A stretch of DNA of 7,757 bases from Saprospiraceae bacterium. Lineage in GTDB: Bacteria; Bacteroidota; Bacteroidia; Chitinophagales; Saprospiraceae. The number at the start of each line of letters is the position of its first letter. The stretch's first letter is position 1. Below are positions 7,226 through 7,757 of this stretch, one piece after another. The DNA is taken from contig SLKL01000425.1 in NCBI GenBank assembly GCA_007134625.1, positions 1 through 7,757 on the forward strand, read 5' to 3'. The position numbers and the translations under genes are program-made. The notes beneath the pieces are model-generated. The model made no database searches and had not been told where the DNA came from. It saw nothing but the letters and a program-made list of their open reading frames with translations.

Positions 7226-7757
7226 ATGGAAGTCAAACTATTTTCAGGTTCTCAAACGCAATATCTTGCTAATGAGATTATTGAGCTATATGGTGCCGAG
7301 CCGGGCAAAATCAAGTTTCATCAATTCAGCGATGGCGAAATACAAACCGAAATATGCGAATCAGTTCGCGGAGGTTTTACTTTTCTCATACAAAGTACCT
7401 TCGCTCCCGCTGAAAACCTTCTGGAGTTATTACTTATGATCGATACAGCCAAAAGGGCCTCAGCTGACTACATTACCGCTGTTATACCTTATTTTGGATA
7501 TGCGCGCCAGGATAGAAAAGACAAAGCAAGAGTGCCTATTTCGGCTAAGATGATTGCTAATTTGCTGCAGGCAGCAGGTGCTCACAGGGTAATGACCCTC
7601 GACTTCCATGCTGATCAGATTCAAGGGTTTTTTGACATACCGGTGGACCACTTAAAGGGCAACGCTATTTTTATCCCCTATTTGAAAACCAAAGATCTGA
7701 GTAAGGTAAAGTTTGCCTCCCCTGATGTTGGTGGTGTAAAAAGAGCCCGTCAGTACG
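7226..7757 (+). CDS. prs: Ribose-phosphate pyrophosphokinase (PRPP synthase), 3' end outside window
   Basis: This enzyme transfers pyrophosphate from ATP to ribose 5-phosphate to make PRPP for purine, pyrimidine, NAD, histidine and tryptophan synthesis. The first 177 codons are present; family members are about 310-320 aa, so roughly 135-145 residues are missing. Visible motifs are FSDGEI (34-39), the ATP-site loop GYARQDRK (91-98) and DFHADQIQGFF (126-136) with the metal/ATP-binding histidine H128. SPDVGGVKRAR lies near the cut end; the PRPP-binding loop is beyond the window. ATG 7226 is the natural start because MEVKLFSG aligns with the beginning of the family, and a good promoter lies just upstream. 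No Shine-Dalgarno is seen. The frame runs off the window end without a stop. Confidence 0.95.
   Translation, partial: MEVKLFSGSQTQYLANEIIELYGAEPGKIKFHQFSDGEIQTEICESVRGGFTFLIQSTFAPAENLLELLLMIDTAKRASADYITAVIPYFGYARQDRKDKARVPISAKMIANLLQAAGAHRVMTLDFHADQIQGFFDIPVDHLKGNAIFIPYLKTKDLSKVKFASPDVGGVKRARQY

Noticed and set aside
7090..7272. Small + strand open frame of 60 codons in the gap before prs
   Set aside because: It overlaps the prs promoter and the first codons of prs in another frame and shows no domain; prs from 7226 explains this stretch.
7460..7651. Minus-strand open frame of 63 codons
   Set aside because: It is the antisense of the conserved PRPP synthase core (GYARQDRK to the HADQ motif) and has no independent support.

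Overview
The window looks like ordinary chromosomal DNA from a member of the Bacteroidota, probably of the Cytophagia or a related class. The reasons are a moderately AT-rich sequence, TAnnTTTG-type promoter boxes upstream of two genes, no clear Shine-Dalgarno sequences before any start, an OmpA/PD40/TPR envelope protein of a kind common in this phylum, and a mevalonate-kinase-type GHMP kinase. I see no mobile element, CRISPR array, tRNA or rRNA.

Left part (1-5422, all + strand): the 3' end of a biotin-protein ligase (birA), then cinA (NMN deamidase fused to a MoCF-type domain), a lipoyl-bearing E2 acyltransferase of a 2-oxo acid dehydrogenase complex, and a large multidomain outer-envelope protein. 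birA/cinA and E2/envelope protein each overlap by a single base at stop/start (TGATG and TAATG). A promoter box in front of the E2 gene probably starts a second transcript.

Right part (5423-7757): a 121-base gap with a possible hairpin, then a small SAM-dependent methyltransferase resembling phospholipid N-methyltransferases (+). It is convergent with, and overlaps by 21 bases, a GHMP kinase of the mevalonate kinase type (-). A 200-base divergent intergenic region with a good promoter leads to prs (PRPP synthase, +), which is cut by the window end.

The genes are mostly housekeeping: cofactor attachment (biotin), NAD-cycle repair, acyl-CoA production, isoprenoid and phospholipid metabolism, and PRPP supply. 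The least ordinary item is the envelope protein at 3125-5422. It combines TPR, PD40 propeller, OmpA-like and SPOR-like parts. Its OmpA domain has Asn where the peptidoglycan-binding Asp is expected. A run of eight C lies exactly between the propeller and the wall-binding half, and a one-base slip either way would cause immediate termination. I did not find convincing evidence of a wholly new system.
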